Below are positions 28,701-36,692 of a stretch of DNA of 45,496 nucleotides, one piece after another. The stretch lies in the IMG/VR virus record IMGVR_UViG_3300031758_000140, positions 1 through 45,496 of that record, one strand, 5' to 3'. How positions within the stretch are numbered: position 1 is the stretch's first letter; each line of letters begins with the position of its first letter. The notes under the pieces were generated by a model that was not told the DNA's origin, searched no databases, and saw nothing but the letters and a program-made list of their open reading frames with translations. Origin of the DNA: a virus. Both the position numbers and the translations under genes were made by a program.

Positions 28701-31200
28701 GAGGCTCTGCTCTTCTTATTCCTTTATATCCACCTAACCAACTTTGCATTGTTACAATATATTGTACATCAATGTGTGTTGCAGGAGATAGAGTACTCTT
28801 AGTTCTTAATAAGTTAAAGTCATGAAACTTTATTACAGGTTGTGCAAGATACTGTCCAGGTCTAACACTAGACTGGCCTGTACTTCCTATGAATGGTACC
28901 CATAAAGCATCAGTTGTATGAACACCACCAATCTTATGATGTCCTTCTAATAACCATATATTATAGAAAGGTCCAGCAGATGCTTTAGCTCTGGTATTAT
29001 TTAAATTAGCAGCTAAGTAAGGAGTAGCTGGATGAGCCCCACTTTGTCCTAGAATAGTTTTATTCCCCTGAGTTCTTTTAGCATAGTATACTTTATATCC
29101 TTGTACTTGTTGTAGTATAAACTTAGGTATTCGTATGTCACTTAACCTTATTCCTAAAATACGTACTTTTTCTTTTATATCAACAGATTGTCTGCTTACT
29201 TGCAATCCATCAATTGGGTTTCCTGTAGGACTACTAAAGTCAGAATTAGGTTGAATATATCCTCTTGAAGAGTTATGATTAGATGGCATTTTATGATGCC
29301 TAACACTATTATTTTTCTCACTACTAATTTGGTATCCATTACCAGTACTATCTACACTCCACACATCAAAATCTGAAGAGTCTGGATATGTCTCATTAAG
29401 ATTCATCCAGTATCCAGTAGTTTTTTGTAAACCTGCAATATTTATTTCAGATGGAAATGGTAAACTTGTATCTATATATTGAAAAGCATATGGATTTGGA
29501 TCTCTAGCATATATTTCTTGAGGTTTAAATACATAAGAATCATCTTGATCTCCAATACCTACATTTAGATTAGTAGTTAGTATGCTTATTTCCTCCACTC
29601 CTATATGCCGTCTTCCAGGAATATGATATGCGTAAGTTTCACTTCCATCTTTTAGAACAAATGATATGTAGAATGCATAAACTTCTCCTCTTCTGTATCC
29701 TTTTAAGAAAGTATTAAAATATGTATTTCTATACCCATTTGTAGATACATTTTGGGTTACTCCAGCATTTTGGTTTTGTAAGGGTCTAATTACATCATTA
29801 ATATAGGAGTCAGTTAAACCCTCTCTTGTAGATAGCCATGCAAACTTAGGCCAAGTTCCAGTGAGTCTATTATTATCAGAAAAAGCTGGTTGATCTGGGA
29901 ACACCATTTTAGCATATCCATCATTTAAGTTGAAGATATCAAAGTGTCTTGGATCAAATAGTGTAACTTCTCTTATTATAGTTTCTAGTTTAATATTATT
30001 GGCAAATCGTTGATAGCCTATATCTTTTCTACCAACTATGTTAGCCATATACAGTTTGTTATCTAACTGTGTAATTGACTTTGCTGCTAAGTATTTTACT
30101 TTATCAAGAACTACTTCACTTGGAGAGGATCCTTGTGCTTTTTCTAATCCAGTGTAAATTATCTTACACTGACTACCAGTTCTAATTTCATTTAGCTTAT
30201 AGGCTAGTAAAGAAGTACCACTGAATTTTATGATGTACGGAACTACATACTCATATTGTGTATATTTTACACTATTCCCTAAATCCCATACTATTAGTTT
30301 ATTAGTTTGAGTTCCTATTGGTCCCCCAGATATCATTTCATAAGGAACTGTTTGCTCTGGATTTGGTACAATATATACTGGATTGAATACAGTTACTATA
30401 TTAGTTTCAGTAAGATCTACGTCAGCATAAGCTAATCCTAAGTAATAAGCACCTACCTCTAAAGCTCCTCCAGGTAAAATTTGAACATTACCTAGTTCAG
30501 GAATTTTAGGGGTCTCCATAAATACATTTAAAATTATACAGGTTTTAATAATATCCCCATATAAAATCAATGGATCTGGATTTAAAGCTAAAGCTGCTTC
30601 TTGCCTAGTAATATTAAATACTCTAGGTGGATTGTAACTTTCTACATATTCTATTCCTGTAGAAGGATCAGTAATAATACTATATCTATTATCTGTAAAA
30701 TATATAAGAATGTCTCCACTAGGTGAAAGTCTATACTCTCCACTTATTGGATATTTTACGTCAAAATTTAAGTGATCTCTAGAAAAGGGTCTAGTAATAA
30801 CACCAGAAGGATTTGCCAATCCTATTGTAATATATAATAAAGTTACTGATTTAGAAGTAGGATTTACTTTAAATATTGCAGAAAATATAGAGTAAGGGTT
30901 TGTTATAGATCCTACTGATCCACCAGTATATACTTTTATATTAGTAGCAAATACAATAAGACTATTATCATCTAATTTAATAACTCCTATTGGATTTAAG
31001 TCTATATCTACTCTATTATTAGTATTATCATAGTAGGTATATATAAGATCACCTATATAATCAGTGCCATACTCATTAGCTATTAAATTCTTTTTATCAT
31101 CAATAATAAGATTGATAGCGTCTCTATAAGTATTATCTGGTTGGTCTATCCTCCCAGAATCTTTATACATACCTTTTAAAAACTTTAAACTCTCTGCCAT
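25735..31200 (-). CDS. Tail muzzle / stabilisation protein (P22 gp10-like in crAss phages)
   Basis: Protein of 1821 residues, rich in Tyr, Asn, Ser and beta-strand alternation throughout, with few helices. The N-terminus, LKFLKGMYKDSGRIDQPDNT followed by YRDAIN and NEYGT, is the recognisable opening of crAss-like tail stabilisation proteins, which form the distal muzzle of the short tail and contact ring proteins and fibres. It is longer than several relatives, so extra surface domains are likely in the middle. No signal peptide or membrane segment is seen. It lies 9 bp after ring candidate 2 and 12 bp before cargo protein 1, the expected order of tail tip followed by ejected proteins. Role assigned from N-terminal similarity and order. 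Confidence 0.8.
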   Translation of the reverse strand: MAESLKFLKGMYKDSGRIDQPDNTYRDAINLIIDDKKNLIANEYGTDYIGDLIYTYYDNTNNRVDIDLNPIGVIKLDDNSLIVFATNIKVYTGGSVGSITNPYSIFSAIFKVNPTSKSVTLLYITIGLANPSGVITRPFSRDHLNFDVKYPISGEYRLSPSGDILIYFTDNRYSIITDPSTGIEYVESYNPPRVFNITRQEAALALNPDPLILYGDIIKTCIILNVFMETPKIPELGNVQILPGGALEVGAYYLGLAYADVDLTETNIVTVFNPVYIVPNPEQTVPYEMISGGPIGTQTNKLIVWDLGNSVKYTQYEYVVPYIIKFSGTSLLAYKLNEIRTGSQCKIIYTGLEKAQGSSPSEVVLDKVKYLAAKSITQLDNKLYMANIVGRKDIGYQRFANNIKLETIIREVTLFDPRHFDIFNLNDGYAKMVFPDQPAFSDNNRLTGTWPKFAWLSTREGLTDSYINDVIRPLQNQNAGVTQNVSTNGYRNTYFNTFLKGYRRGEVYAFYISFVLKDGSETYAYHIPGRRHIGVEEISILTTNLNVGIGDQDDSYVFKPQEIYARDPNPYAFQYIDTSLPFPSEINIAGLQKTTGYWMNLNETYPDSSDFDVWSVDSTGNGYQISSEKNNSVRHHKMPSNHNSSRGYIQPNSDFSSPTGNPIDGLQVSRQSVDIKEKVRILGIRLSDIRIPKFILQQVQGYKVYYAKRTQGNKTILGQSGAHPATPYLAANLNNTRAKASAGPFYNIWLLEGHHKIGGVHTTDALWVPFIGSTGQSSVRPGQYLAQPVIKFHDFNLLRTKSTLSPATHIDVQYIVTMQSWLGGYKGIRRAEPPGTVNGSGGVPGLPNNTRLTFYTSLRSGSGDDEYAWVHPDLGNTINFNATPTSPFYDILGPQVIWGNVYVGSMYNTPGRAGIDVGVRARSTEDGTADWGIEQGIIYSNASYNIVPKQELLLNLYQTIFMLDADSATYIDGLKILKTTPGASYKGASYIFNAYGESGIVLGLYSGLPALGGYKGNRWSYWGILDYAYQIRNSGYSGSLELKDFYLELQHYEYISTDPALANIEGFKNILSYLIPNSLTQQPQVLSIPSGYTPTAVTPTTETTGRPNVYLVNLCAKKTDVFAPFDEQQLVWTGYYQEINCQDLDTGIGNPTGESYYTGTYSNEIYGGDTYICRYSYRTTSANFGLAHFAKGKNVTSITGTNNDFIYGDIPFDAVAGTTGIAPSTVFNVLNFGSTANITNTIEISATEATGGVGTNNWSLGSVDPFTTIYQFMVESDDNINYRHAGDPIKGVAESSSMYFDKYVASEVLWRSPLFDLTKMDNILYGEHYSAVQDLRVTVPFPKKDVSTYLFPNRVIRSGTQDGTFADQYRYFLAFDYKDFAVNKGEITNIFNLNALLYIHTENSLFRTKGKQNLELSDATQAYIGSGDLFAQEPDEFLQSIEGYLGLQNKFGSLVTKDGYIFVARRARKIFMVGEKISDLTELGLNSWARENIPFVLESYGWDADATNAYSDSITNYFGFIISYDPLFKRTLITKREIVPTDTFIAEYAAGNIIYSPSINWFKDLYDNALKEEDARWFIEKGWTISFSHTLSVWASRHSYIPKMYGYNFDFIYSFNNNSIYEHSDLFNPGNFYGTTYNFEIDCIFTGEIRRTQQGTMSTKGMSKLYFSFAYTADVYTKDDISAIPRQQFAPGFTSYYVYNTTQISGEETIEYLSNIRKVDSEWTLNSFRDIAKLDYNSSLSSGQVSVNGDIYSGTYTHDVTQKMFSDEGIINSNYIDYNKLWYDKKKFVDKFIGIRLIYNNSTRNLINLYGVTAASRVSAR

Positions 31201-31209
31201 AGTTTAATC

Positions 31210-32106
31210 TTAAAGAATTCCGTAATTAGTATATCTTCCTCTATCTAAAGTCTCACGAGTGCCAAGGTTCTCAAAGAAGTTAGCATGTCTGTTCAAGTTA
31301 GGGACAAGACGAACCCACTGATTCATGAATGATTCGTACTTATCAATGCTTGGGAAGTTAGATTGGTTTCTAGCTTGTGAACAGTAGAACTTCCACTTAG
31401 CATCAGCAAAGTCATAGTCAATACCATTCATAGAAGGTGTGTATCCCCCCATAAGCATCTGCTTATATATGTACCAGAACATAGCTTCTTTAAAGCTGAT
31501 ATCATCTGGAACCATTGGGAAGCAATCTTCATCCACTGGAAATGCTGTGTAACTCAAGCATACAGCACCATCTTGGAATGAAGTTTTAATGTAATCCCCA
31601 TCAACTGTATAACTAGGCTTAGTTATTCCATACATATTCTGACAATCCTCACAGTCCATACCAGCAGGGAATGTCCCTGTACCATATTGAAGAGGAGTTA
31701 GTGGTTGCCCTGAATTCATATACAAGTTCTCAAGAACTACTATTCTAGCATTTAAGTCCCTAAGTTGGTAGTTAAATGAAATGCTATCATTTGGGTCAGC
31801 TAGTATCTGAGCATTAAGAGTGTCTACTTTTTCTAGTAATTCGGTAAGCTCTACAGCTACTGATGGATTAACTGCATTGTTAACTGCCACTTGATTGATG
31901 TAATACAAATCCGTAGGCATCAATGCTTTAAAGTTACTTACAGTAAGTACACATCCTTTTTGACTAAGTTGGGGAGCAGAACCAATATGCTCGAGTGCCT
32001 CCCCCATCCATTCTACTGCATCATCAATCCAGTTATCTCCAGGAGGTTTTAAGTCCCTCATAACTTTTCTAATGATAGTCTTGCTAGATGCCAGTTTATA
32101 CACCAT
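31210..32106 (-). CDS. Ring protein candidate 2 (tail/neck structural protein)
   Basis: Protein of 298 residues. Seen: an N-terminal region SKTIIRKVMRDLKPPGDNWIDDAVEWMGEALEHIG, a helical segment around ELTELLEKVDTLNAQI and RDLNARIVVLENLYMN, a CEDCQNM motif, and an aromatic C-terminal half ending in RGRYTNYGIL. It overlaps the upstream 171-residue gene by 11 bp and precedes the muzzle gene by 9 bp. In crAss-like phages the gene directly before the muzzle protein encodes a ring of the tail barrel, and the architecture here is consistent. No enzymatic motif is visible. Confidence in 'virion structural' is good; the exact ring is inferred from synteny. Confidence 0.6.
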   Translation of the reverse strand: MVYKLASSKTIIRKVMRDLKPPGDNWIDDAVEWMGEALEHIGSAPQLSQKGCVLTVSNFKALMPTDLYYINQVAVNNAVNPSVAVELTELLEKVDTLNAQILADPNDSISFNYQLRDLNARIVVLENLYMNSGQPLTPLQYGTGTFPAGMDCEDCQNMYGITKPSYTVDGDYIKTSFQDGAVCLSYTAFPVDEDCFPMVPDDISFKEAMFWYIYKQMLMGGYTPSMNGIDYDFADAKWKFYCSQARNQSNFPSIDKYESFMNQWVRLVPNLNRHANFFENLGTRETLDRGRYTNYGIL

Positions 32107-32611
32107 TGTTTTTATATTTAAAAGGAATGTACTTTTTAAACCTTAGATAAGCCATATCATCACTTTGTAAAAGGGCTATAAGCTTTTCCTTATTTCCCTT
32201 TACTCCACGAGTGGCATCAAACCTATAGGCCGTTTTATTTTTAATCTTAGCTCTATGCTTCGTCCAATGGTATTTACAGTAATACTTATCAGTATAGTAA
32301 ATGTGCCATTTCTCTCCCTCTCCTGTCTTGCTATCGTAAAGTTCTACTCCTTTGTCAATCAGTTCTTGTTTATACTTAGTAGTTTCTCCCCAGTCAATTT
32401 GTAGTTTTCTTGGATCTCTGTCTACTCTTCTAACTGATATAGTCCCTAGGTTACTCTGCATGTTAAACTCATATCCTAGCAGCAACTCATCGAATAACAA
32501 GATGTTAAACTCTGAGCATATATCAGCAAAAGCTCTGTATTCTATTTCACTGTCAACATCATTTGAGTAGGTCTTGTATATAGCTCTAATTGTATGTGAT
32601 TTGGTTTGCAT
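32096..32611 (-). CDS. Conserved phage hypothetical protein in tail gene cluster
   Basis: Protein of 171 residues, mixed alpha/beta, basic at its C-terminus. The segment NKTAYRFDATRGVKGNKEKL, followed by DDMAYLRFKKYI, resembles a recurring C-terminal module of small phage proteins of unknown role. The middle has many aromatics and Lys (WHIYYTDKYYCKYHWTKHRAKIK). It overlaps the downstream ring candidate by 11 bp, so translation is probably coupled. The 5-bp gap to the upstream gene also supports co-expression. I do not recognise a function; a tail-assembly or minor structural part is a guess from context. Confidence 0.55.
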   Translation of the reverse strand: MQTKSHTIRAIYKTYSNDVDSEIEYRAFADICSEFNILLFDELLLGYEFNMQSNLGTISVRRVDRDPRKLQIDWGETTKYKQELIDKGVELYDSKTGEGEKWHIYYTDKYYCKYHWTKHRAKIKNKTAYRFDATRGVKGNKEKLIALLQSDDMAYLRFKKYIPFKYKNNGV

Positions 32612-32616
32612 TCAAA

Positions 32617-33291
32617 TTAACATTTCTTTTTACCACCCATCTTCTGTTTAGATGGCTTAGAAGCTTTTAGATACTGAGATTTTTCCATAAGTTTCTCTGC
32701 TCTTTTCTCTTGACGTTCAGCTCTGTTATACAACTGGTTAGCTTTTCTAGCTGCATTCATTCCGAATTCATCTTGAGCAAAGTTCTTTGCTTCCTTAGTC
32801 TTATCAAATGACTTAGTAGCTTCAGCTTTAGTCCATGAAGCTTTTGCTTTACCCATTACTTTTTCAGCACGGGCTTGAACTCTGCTAGCTCTATCTGTCT
32901 CTTCTTCAGGACCTCCAGTTTGTTTCTTAGACTTTCCAGCAGCAGCCATAGCTTGGAACTTAGACTTACCGTACTTCTTTCTTCCGATAGAAGCAGCAAT
33001 AGCCTTAGCAGAATCTTCTGATTTACCTTGGCCTTTAAGTTTACCAACCATAGCAGCAAATCTTCCACCACCACCTGGCTTCATAGACTTACCACCAGAC
33101 TTCTTCATTTGAACTCCTCTGCCTTTCAGAACATCAGCAAAAGTAGTTTTACCATCTTTGTTAAGGTCAGGGAATCCAGCAGTTTTCATCTTCTTAGGCT
33201 TATTGCCAAAGTGAACTTCTTTGGATTCTTCCATCCAAGACTCTCTCATTTTCTTGGGAGATTTACCTCCCTTCTTATACATTGGTTTCAT
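32617..33291 (-). CDS. Very basic small protein with EF-hand-like loop
   Basis: Protein of 224 residues from ATG 33291, chosen because it begins 4 bp after the upstream stop; the longer frame to 33384 would run 89 bp into the previous gene. Seen: WMEESKEVHFG at 19-29; a calcium-binding-type loop DLNKDGKTTFAD at 42-53 (acidic or Asn at loop positions 1, 3, 5 and 12); GRFAAMVGKLKGQGKSEDSA, then GRKKYGKSKFQAMAAAG (76-119), a helical Lys-rich module common in phage proteins; and a Lys/Glu helical tail. High Lys content suggests nucleic-acid or capsid-interior contact. It shares the WMxxSKExxFG motif with the upstream gene product, so the two are probably related. Function unknown. Confidence 0.6.
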   Translation of the reverse strand: MKPMYKKGGKSPKKMRESWMEESKEVHFGNKPKKMKTAGFPDLNKDGKTTFADVLKGRGVQMKKSGGKSMKPGGGGRFAAMVGKLKGQGKSEDSAKAIAASIGRKKYGKSKFQAMAAAGKSKKQTGGPEEETDRASRVQARAEKVMGKAKASWTKAEATKSFDKTKEAKNFAQDEFGMNAARKANQLYNRAERQEKRAEKLMEKSQYLKASKPSKQKMGGKKKC

Positions 33292-33295
33292 AGTA

Positions 33296-34027
33296 TTATT
33301 TCTTATTATATTTTCTTTTACCACCAGTTTTCTGTTTAGCATTAGGATCTGCTGGATCCATTGCATAGATTCGTTTAAAGTCATACTTTACTTCAGCAGG
33401 AGCAGCTGCTGCAGCTCTAGCTTCTCTTTCAGCTTTTTTCTGTGCCATCCTAGCTTCTCCTTCTGCTGCATACTTAGCTCGATTTTCTAATCCAGCTAAT
33501 TTTTCTTCTTCAGTTTGATTAGATTTTCTACTTCTAGCAACTGTAGGTCTCATACTCAAACCTGGTGCTCCTTTACCTTGGTAGCCTGCATCATTAGAAC
33601 CTGCAGCTATTACTTTATCACAACCTTTTCCTACACATATATCTTTTTGCCCAAAGTTTGAACCAGATCCAGCTATTCTACCACCTCTAGATTCTCCTGA
33701 TAGTTTTACTTTTTCTTTCTTCTCAGGTTCTGTTGGAGTAACAGTAAACTTAGTATAAGTAGGAGTTGGAGTGGTAGCAACCTCTTCTTGAAAAGTACCA
33801 GTTTGGTATTTAGTAGGTCCACCAAACTTAAGCTCTTTAGAACCTTGCATCCAGTCACCTCCCATCTTCATCTCAGCTTTAATCTTAGCTTCTTGCTCAA
33901 GCATATCTTTACTAGGAGCTTTACCTTTCTTCCCAGCTTTTTTATTAGCTGCGGCTTTAGCTCTGATGTTATCCCAGAGACCTCTTTGACTTTTAGAGCC
34001 ATCAGCTCTTTTAAGCATTTTCTTCAT
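33296..34027 (-). CDS. Basic low-complexity protein related to its downstream neighbour
   Basis: Protein of 243 residues, rich in Lys, Ala and Gly. Seen: a basic N-terminus (LWDNIRAKAAANKKAGKKGK); WMQGSKELKFG at 59-69, matching the WMEESKEVHFG of the next gene; a Thr/Pro-rich linker (TTPTPTYTKFTVTPTEP); a pair of Cys (CVGKGC); and an Ala/Arg/Glu helix near 190-210. Its ATG overlaps the holin-like gene by 17 bp. No enzyme motif is present. A disordered, nucleic-acid-binding or assembly-assisting role is plausible but not shown. Confidence 0.5.
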   Translation of the reverse strand: MKKMLKRADGSKSQRGLWDNIRAKAAANKKAGKKGKAPSKDMLEQEAKIKAEMKMGGDWMQGSKELKFGGPTKYQTGTFQEEVATTPTPTYTKFTVTPTEPEKKEKVKLSGESRGGRIAGSGSNFGQKDICVGKGCDKVIAAGSNDAGYQGKGAPGLSMRPTVARSRKSNQTEEEKLAGLENRAKYAAEGEARMAQKKAEREARAAAAAPAEVKYDFKRIYAMDPADPNAKQKTGGKRKYNKK

Positions 34028-34238
34028 TGTCGTGTAATTTTTTATCGAACATGGCTCTTTGTTTTCTAGCAGTCAAAGCACGTTCTATGTTAAACCAAAT
34101 AAGGGTAATTGCTCCTATAAATCCTAATATCCAAGTTATAGAGTTAGTTAGCATTGCCCAAGTCCACCCTGCCCATATAGCATTTAAGCCAATCCATTCT
34201 AATTGATTTGTCATCTCGTCTATATCAAAGTTTTTCAT
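34011..34238 (-). CDS. Small membrane protein, holin-like
   Basis: Protein of 75 residues. An acidic N-terminus is followed by an aromatic, partly hydrophobic stretch (about 13-31) and a clear membrane helix (about 32-50, SITWILGFIGAITLIWF), then a positively charged tail (ARKQRAMFDKK). One or two membrane passes with a charged C-terminus fit class II/III phage holins, which time release of the endolysin by permeabilising the inner membrane. No endolysin gene is next to it. The lytic enzyme may lie elsewhere, or this may instead be a virion or envelope-contact protein. It overlaps the next gene by 17 bp. Confidence 0.5.
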   Translation of the reverse strand: MKNFDIDEMTNQLEWIGLNAIWAGWTWAMLTNSITWILGFIGAITLIWFNIERALTARKQRAMFDKKLHDNEENA

Positions 34239-34241
34239 AGT

Positions 34242-34511
34242 TTACCAGTTTGAACAACTCCCACATCTCCAAACTCTGAGGGATTTGTTAATTCGTGAAT
34301 TAGGATCATTAGCAGTAGCTGCACTAGTCAGTCTACGTTTCATTCCACACATTCTATTGCAGAATGAATCTCGTCTTTTTCCTCCTCCAGGTTGTGGGGC
34401 ACTTAGTTTAGAACCAGGATTAGCTGCTCTATAAGAAGCTCTTCCTTTGGCATTCAATCCTCCTTTAGGATTTTTGCCAGCTTTACGTTGCCAAGCAGGT
34501 GATTTAGCCAT
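34242..34511 (-). CDS. Small basic phage protein with four-Cys cluster
   Basis: Protein of 89 residues. The opening SPAWQRKAGKNPKGGLNAKG, then RASYRAANPG, and the later TANDPNSRINKSLRVW form a pattern I know from many phage genomes as a conserved protein of unknown function. Cys at 51, 55, 83 and 86 (CxxxC and CxxC, 27 residues apart) could bind zinc. It is strongly basic. It sits 2 bp after ring candidate 1 and 3 bp before the holin-like gene, so it belongs to the late operon. Function unknown; a small nucleic-acid-binding or structural protein is possible. Confidence 0.6.
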   Translation of the reverse strand: MAKSPAWQRKAGKNPKGGLNAKGRASYRAANPGSKLSAPQPGGGKRRDSFCNRMCGMKRRLTSAATANDPNSRINKSLRVWRCGSCSNW

Positions 34512-34513
34512 TG

Positions 34514-35227
34514 TTATATCTGTTGTGGATGTTGAGGTGCTTGAGTATTTGGTATGTTTGGGCTTGCATCTTGCATTCTATCTGTAGTTATATCTGGTAA
34601 AGTACCAGCCAAAAGTCTAAGTTCTCCAGACATCATTCCCTGAGTAATAGCCTGTACCATATCCATAGGCATAGGAAACTGGGAAGCATCTGTATAACAA
34701 GGAACACCAGAACAATCACTAAAAGTAGAAGCCTCTTCAGGAGATTCGAACACACCTCTAATGTTGACATAGTCAGCTCCTTTGTTATTGAGGATATAAA
34801 GATAATCCTCAATCATATAAGCTTTAGGATTATTTTTAGTAAACTTATCTGATGCAATGAAAGGCACCTCGTAAGGTCTAATCATTTGGTATCTATTAGT
34901 ACCAGTGATATCTCCCACATAGGTGATAGCTTCTTCAAAGTTAAATCGTACAGTTCTTGGAATTTTCTTAACTGTTCTATAAGCAGGACAGTCAAGAGTG
35001 ATGTTACAGCACTTAGACATGTCAACTTTCTCTAGTTGTACACATCTTAAGTCTTGCTCTAGGTGTCTAGTAATTAATCCATTACGAGCATAGTCTCTAC
35101 GAATGAATACAGCACGATAGTGCCTAATGTTAAACTTAATTTGGTCTAAAGAGATATTCTCATCCTGCGATGATCTACCTCCTCTAAAGGCATTCAGCAG
35201 GTTATATGCAATCTCATCTAATGTCAT
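34514..35227 (-). CDS. Ring protein candidate 1 (head-tail connector)
   Basis: Protein of 237 residues. The N-terminus, TLDEIAYNLLNAFRGGRSSQ, then LDQIKFNIRHYRAVFIRRDY, is a helical start typical of the connector/ring proteins that follow the portal in crAss-like and P22-like podoviruses. It is followed by a beta-rich middle with paired Cys (MSKCCNITLDC) and IPRTVRFNFEEAITYVGDI. The C-terminus ends in a Pro/Gln-rich tail (NIPNTQAPQHPQQI). No enzyme motif. The order of this gene, several small proteins, ring candidate 2 and muzzle supports placement in the tail barrel close to the portal. Confidence 0.62.
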   Translation of the reverse strand: MTLDEIAYNLLNAFRGGRSSQDENISLDQIKFNIRHYRAVFIRRDYARNGLITRHLEQDLRCVQLEKVDMSKCCNITLDCPAYRTVKKIPRTVRFNFEEAITYVGDITGTNRYQMIRPYEVPFIASDKFTKNNPKAYMIEDYLYILNNKGADYVNIRGVFESPEEASTFSDCSGVPCYTDASQFPMPMDMVQAITQGMMSGELRLLAGTLPDITTDRMQDASPNIPNTQAPQHPQQI

Positions 35228-35238
35228 TACTTACAGTA

Positions 35239-35547
35239 TTAGTTACTATTACTATTTTCTATCTCTTTTTTTACTTTTACTAAGTCTGCACACTTTTCAT
35301 ATTCCTCCGTACTTGCAAAGTAGTTAATCATTAGATCAGCTACTTTCAAGAATGATTCTCTTTGTCTTGGATTAAAGGGGAATATTACTACAAGTTTCTC
35401 TTCAGTTAACTCTGCTAGAGTTCTTTTGTTAGTAATAAGCTTATATCCATTATTATAGCAAGAGTCTATAGATGCAACCTTCTCTAGGAATTCATCCATA
35501 GATCTTTCAAAATCATCATCGTCAGTATCGTTATTGTAGTTAATCAT
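35239..35547 (-). CDS. Small acidic hypothetical protein
   Basis: Protein of 102 residues. Acidic N-terminus (NDTDDDDFERSMDEFLEKV), then a helical C-terminal half with FLKVADLMINYFASTEEYEKCADL, the EDYEKCAEL-type motif that recurs in small phage proteins of unknown function. ATG 35547 overlaps the metallophosphoesterase TGA stop (ATGA), indicating coupled translation. No signal peptide or membrane segment. Function not recognised; it may be an accessory or chaperone for the adjacent phosphoesterase or ring protein. Confidence 0.5.
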   Translation of the reverse strand: MINYNNDTDDDDFERSMDEFLEKVASIDSCYNNGYKLITNKRTLAELTEEKLVVIFPFNPRQRESFLKVADLMINYFASTEEYEKCADLVKVKKEIENSNSN

Positions 35548-36692
35548 TTCACGTTACTTTGCAGATATCCCTCTAAGCCATTCTCGTAACTCCAAATGTA
35601 TCCTTGAGCTACTCTTAATGACTCGTATCCCATAGTTTTGTGCCAGTCATCATTAGCACAAATGGAGGGGATAAATCTTACTTTAACTCCCCTATACTCG
35701 TTTACCATTTCTTTATGCAAATGGCCACAATGTACTTCTCTAACTGGGCATCTGGCAAACATCTCTGGTTTCTCAGTTGCCATAATTAAAGGCATTTCAG
35801 AAGCTTTTTCTTTATCTCCATGAGTATACATTATCATGTTTACCCCAAATTCTATATACTTCCTACTTGCACTGCTGTTATTAACTGTGACATTTTTGTC
35901 ATTTCTATACCAGCCTTTTATAAAGTCCCCTGCATAAAACATTCTTTCAAAGTCGTGATTCCCTGATACTACAATAACATCTACGGGTGCAAACTTTTTA
36001 AGATAGTCAATACCTCTAATAACTAATTCACAGTATCCTCTGAAGGTTTCTCTCCACCCTATAGCATCATGCTGTGGAGTTCCTTTGGTTGTGGTCATTC
36101 TTAAACCTTCTGAATTCAATCCATCATTCCCTATAGGAAGAATAATTTTCTGGATGTTTAAACCTTTGGCTTTATTCATTAGACTCTGTATGGTGTCTAA
36201 GAATTGAACCTCCATTCCTTCAATAGAAAGATCTGTAAGTTTTCCGTAATGTATGTCAGGTAGGGATATTTCGTAAGCTACTGCATCTTTTGAGTTTGGT
36301 GGAGGAGTCTGCTTAAATACTTTTGGGCTATAGTTTGCTGCAAACTCTTCTATCTCCTTTTTAACCTCTTCAATAGATAATCCAGATTTAGTTACGACGG
36401 AGAACCGTTGCTCTCCTCCCATTGTCTGCCAGAACTTAACTGAGGATACATCCTCCTTTGAGATCTGATTCTTAATTAAATACTGTTCAAATTCTGTAAT
36501 TACATTGTAATTACTATTTGAATTAGCTAAATCAGGGAGACTGTCAACTGTTTTTCCTAGTTGCTTAGCCTCCCTGATAGCTCTTATAGCAACATCAACA
36601 GATACTTTAAATCTAGATGCTACTCTGGTTGGGCTACTTTTTAAGTAACCTGGTCTAACTTTTAGTTCTTCAACAAGCTTCTTTATTGTCAT
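35544..36692 (-). CDS. Calcineurin-like metallophosphoesterase with N-terminal helix-turn-helix
   Basis: Protein of 382 residues. All core motifs of the family are intact and in order: DIH (D146, H148), GND (N189, D190), GNHD (N245, H246), THGD (H291) and GHLH (H324, H326), which bind two metal ions. The first 45 residues contain a likely helix-turn-helix (SPTRVASRFKVSVDVAIRAIREAK). A domain of about 90 residues links the two. The family hydrolyses phosphomono- or diesters (proteins, nucleotides, nucleic acids); the substrate cannot be read here. It overlaps both neighbours by ATGA and lies among structural genes, so it is expressed late. It could act on nucleic acid during packaging or entry, or modify a virion protein. 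Confidence 0.85.
   Translation of the reverse strand: MTIKKLVEELKVRPGYLKSSPTRVASRFKVSVDVAIRAIREAKQLGKTVDSLPDLANSNSNYNVITEFEQYLIKNQISKEDVSSVKFWQTMGGEQRFSVVTKSGLSIEEVKKEIEEFAANYSPKVFKQTPPPNSKDAVAYEISLPDIHYGKLTDLSIEGMEVQFLDTIQSLMNKAKGLNIQKIILPIGNDGLNSEGLRMTTTKGTPQHDAIGWRETFRGYCELVIRGIDYLKKFAPVDVIVVSGNHDFERMFYAGDFIKGWYRNDKNVTVNNSSASRKYIEFGVNMIMYTHGDKEKASEMPLIMATEKPEMFARCPVREVHCGHLHKEMVNEYRGVKVRFIPSICANDDWHKTMGYESLRVAQGYIWSYENGLEGYLQSNVK

Noticed and set aside
33292-33384. Longer N-terminus for the EF-hand-like basic protein
   Set aside because: It would overlap the upstream gene by 89 bp, and the added residues do not resemble the Lys/Gly-rich remainder; ATG 33291 gives a 4-bp gap typical of this operon.
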